In this document: piece after piece, positions 15,030-15,334 of the stretch | Numbering within the stretch: the stretch's first letter is position 1 | Layout of the letters: each line of letters begins with the position of its first letter | Assembly (NCBI GenBank): GCA_903944555.1 | Contig: CAJASG010000635.1 | Span: 1-15,334 of the forward strand | From: an uncultured beta proteobacterium | GTDB lineage: Bacteria > Pseudomonadota > Gammaproteobacteria > Burkholderiales > Burkholderiaceae_C | DNA: 15,334 bases | Direction: 5' to 3' | Program-made: the position numbers and the translations under genes | The notes under the pieces: generated by a model | What the model saw: the letters and a program-made list of their open reading frames with translations, nothing else | Told to the model about the DNA's origin: nothing | The model's database searches: none

Positions 15030-15334
15030 ATGTTTTTTGGGAAATTGCTGCCGCGCGAAGGCAACTTTTTTGAAATGTTCAACCAGCATGCGGACCGCAT
15101 CGTAGAGGCCGCCCATGCGTTCTCAAAACTGGTGGCCAATTACAGCGATCATGCGCTGCGCCAAAAATACAATCAGGATGTAGACAATGCCGAGCGAGCG
15201 GCAGACCGGGTGACGCACGATGTGAACAAGGCCATTCACGTCACGTTCATCACCCCCATCGACCGTGAGCAGATCCACTCGCTGATTAACACCATGGACG
15301 ACATTGCTGACCTGATCCAGGATTCTGCAGAAAC
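15030..15334 (+). CDS. PhoU-like DUF47 family protein (Pit accessory), cut by window end
   Basis: The first 101 codons begin MFFGKLLPREGNFFEMFNQHADRIVEAA, the typical start of DUF47 (TIGR00153) proteins, which are PhoU-like helical bundles of about 210 residues. The visible part is the first long helices, with HADRIVEAAHAFSKLV and DVDNAERAADRVTHDVNKAIHVTFITPIDREQIHSLINTMDDIADLI. The second segment carries the D/E-rich E-x-x-x-D motif and the F-x-T-P-x-D-R-E-x-I-x-x-L turn of the family. GAGGAG precedes the ATG at eight bases. Such genes usually sit directly upstream of a Pit low-affinity phosphate transporter and modulate it; that gene would be just outside the window. A Pho-box-like site precedes it. 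Confidence 0.93.
   Translation, partial: MFFGKLLPREGNFFEMFNQHADRIVEAAHAFSKLVANYSDHALRQKYNQDVDNAERAADRVTHDVNKAIHVTFITPIDREQIHSLINTMDDIADLIQDSAE

Noticed and set aside
14463..15116. 217-codon open frame on the minus strand
   Set aside because: It spans a terminator, the DUF486 gene and the DUF47 start on the other strand, with no coding signature of its own.
1..15334. CRISPR array, tRNA, rRNA, insertion sequence or defence system
   Set aside because: No regularly spaced repeats, no cloverleaf-like sequence, no transposase or integrase frame and no defence-gene motif were seen. The genes are ordinary core metabolism.

Overview
The window looks like the core-metabolism chromosome of a betaproteobacterium (Burkholderiales). 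It is most likely a member of the Comamonadaceae of the Rhodoferax/Polaromonas/Albidiferax type. That guess rests on protein similarity recalled from memory, on the gene order leuB-leuD-leuC / gltA-sdhE-sdhBADC-gntR / mdh-citE-like-acnB, and on short dispersed repeats of a kind I associate with that family. No database search was possible. No tRNA, rRNA, CRISPR array, insertion sequence or phage gene is visible, and no gene-free stretch reaches 300 bases; the longest is the 189-base mdh/gntR divergent region.

Layout. (1) 1-2970, minus strand: a leucine-biosynthesis run transcribed leuC, a 43-residue entericidin-like lipoprotein, leuD, leuB. LeuB is cut by the window edge. (2) 3031-3063: an intrinsic terminator ending the next operon. 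(3) 3081-8069, minus strand: a compact operon sdhC-sdhD-sdhA-sdhB-sdhE-gltA (succinate dehydrogenase, its flavinylation factor and citrate synthase) with gaps of 13-26 bases. (4) 8175-8981, minus strand: a GntR/HutC (UTRA) regulator just upstream of sdhC. (5) 8982-9170: the divergent control region, with a perfect 12-bp palindrome in the spacer of the predicted regulator promoter. (6) 9171-14451, plus strand: mdh, a CitE/HpcH-like lyase, a secreted protein with an MliC-like pattern, and acnB, closed by a strong intrinsic terminator at 14493-14527. (7) 14568-14936: a small DUF486-type membrane protein interrupted by an in-frame amber codon. (8) 15030 to the end: the start of a PhoU-like DUF47 protein, normally the partner of a Pit phosphate transporter, with a PhoB-box-like sequence just upstream.

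The genes form a TCA-cycle supercluster: citrate synthase, aconitase B, succinate dehydrogenase and malate dehydrogenase around one local regulator. Leucine synthesis, which competes for acetyl-CoA and uses a paralogous aconitase-family enzyme (LeuCD), lies next to it. I see no wholly new system. The best second looks are the GntR palindrome and its promoter geometry, the Pho-box-like site overlapping the DUF47 promoter, three copies of a dispersed repeat (one embedded in frame in the CitE-like gene), the amber codon in the DUF486 gene, and the lipoprotein gene inside the leu operon.
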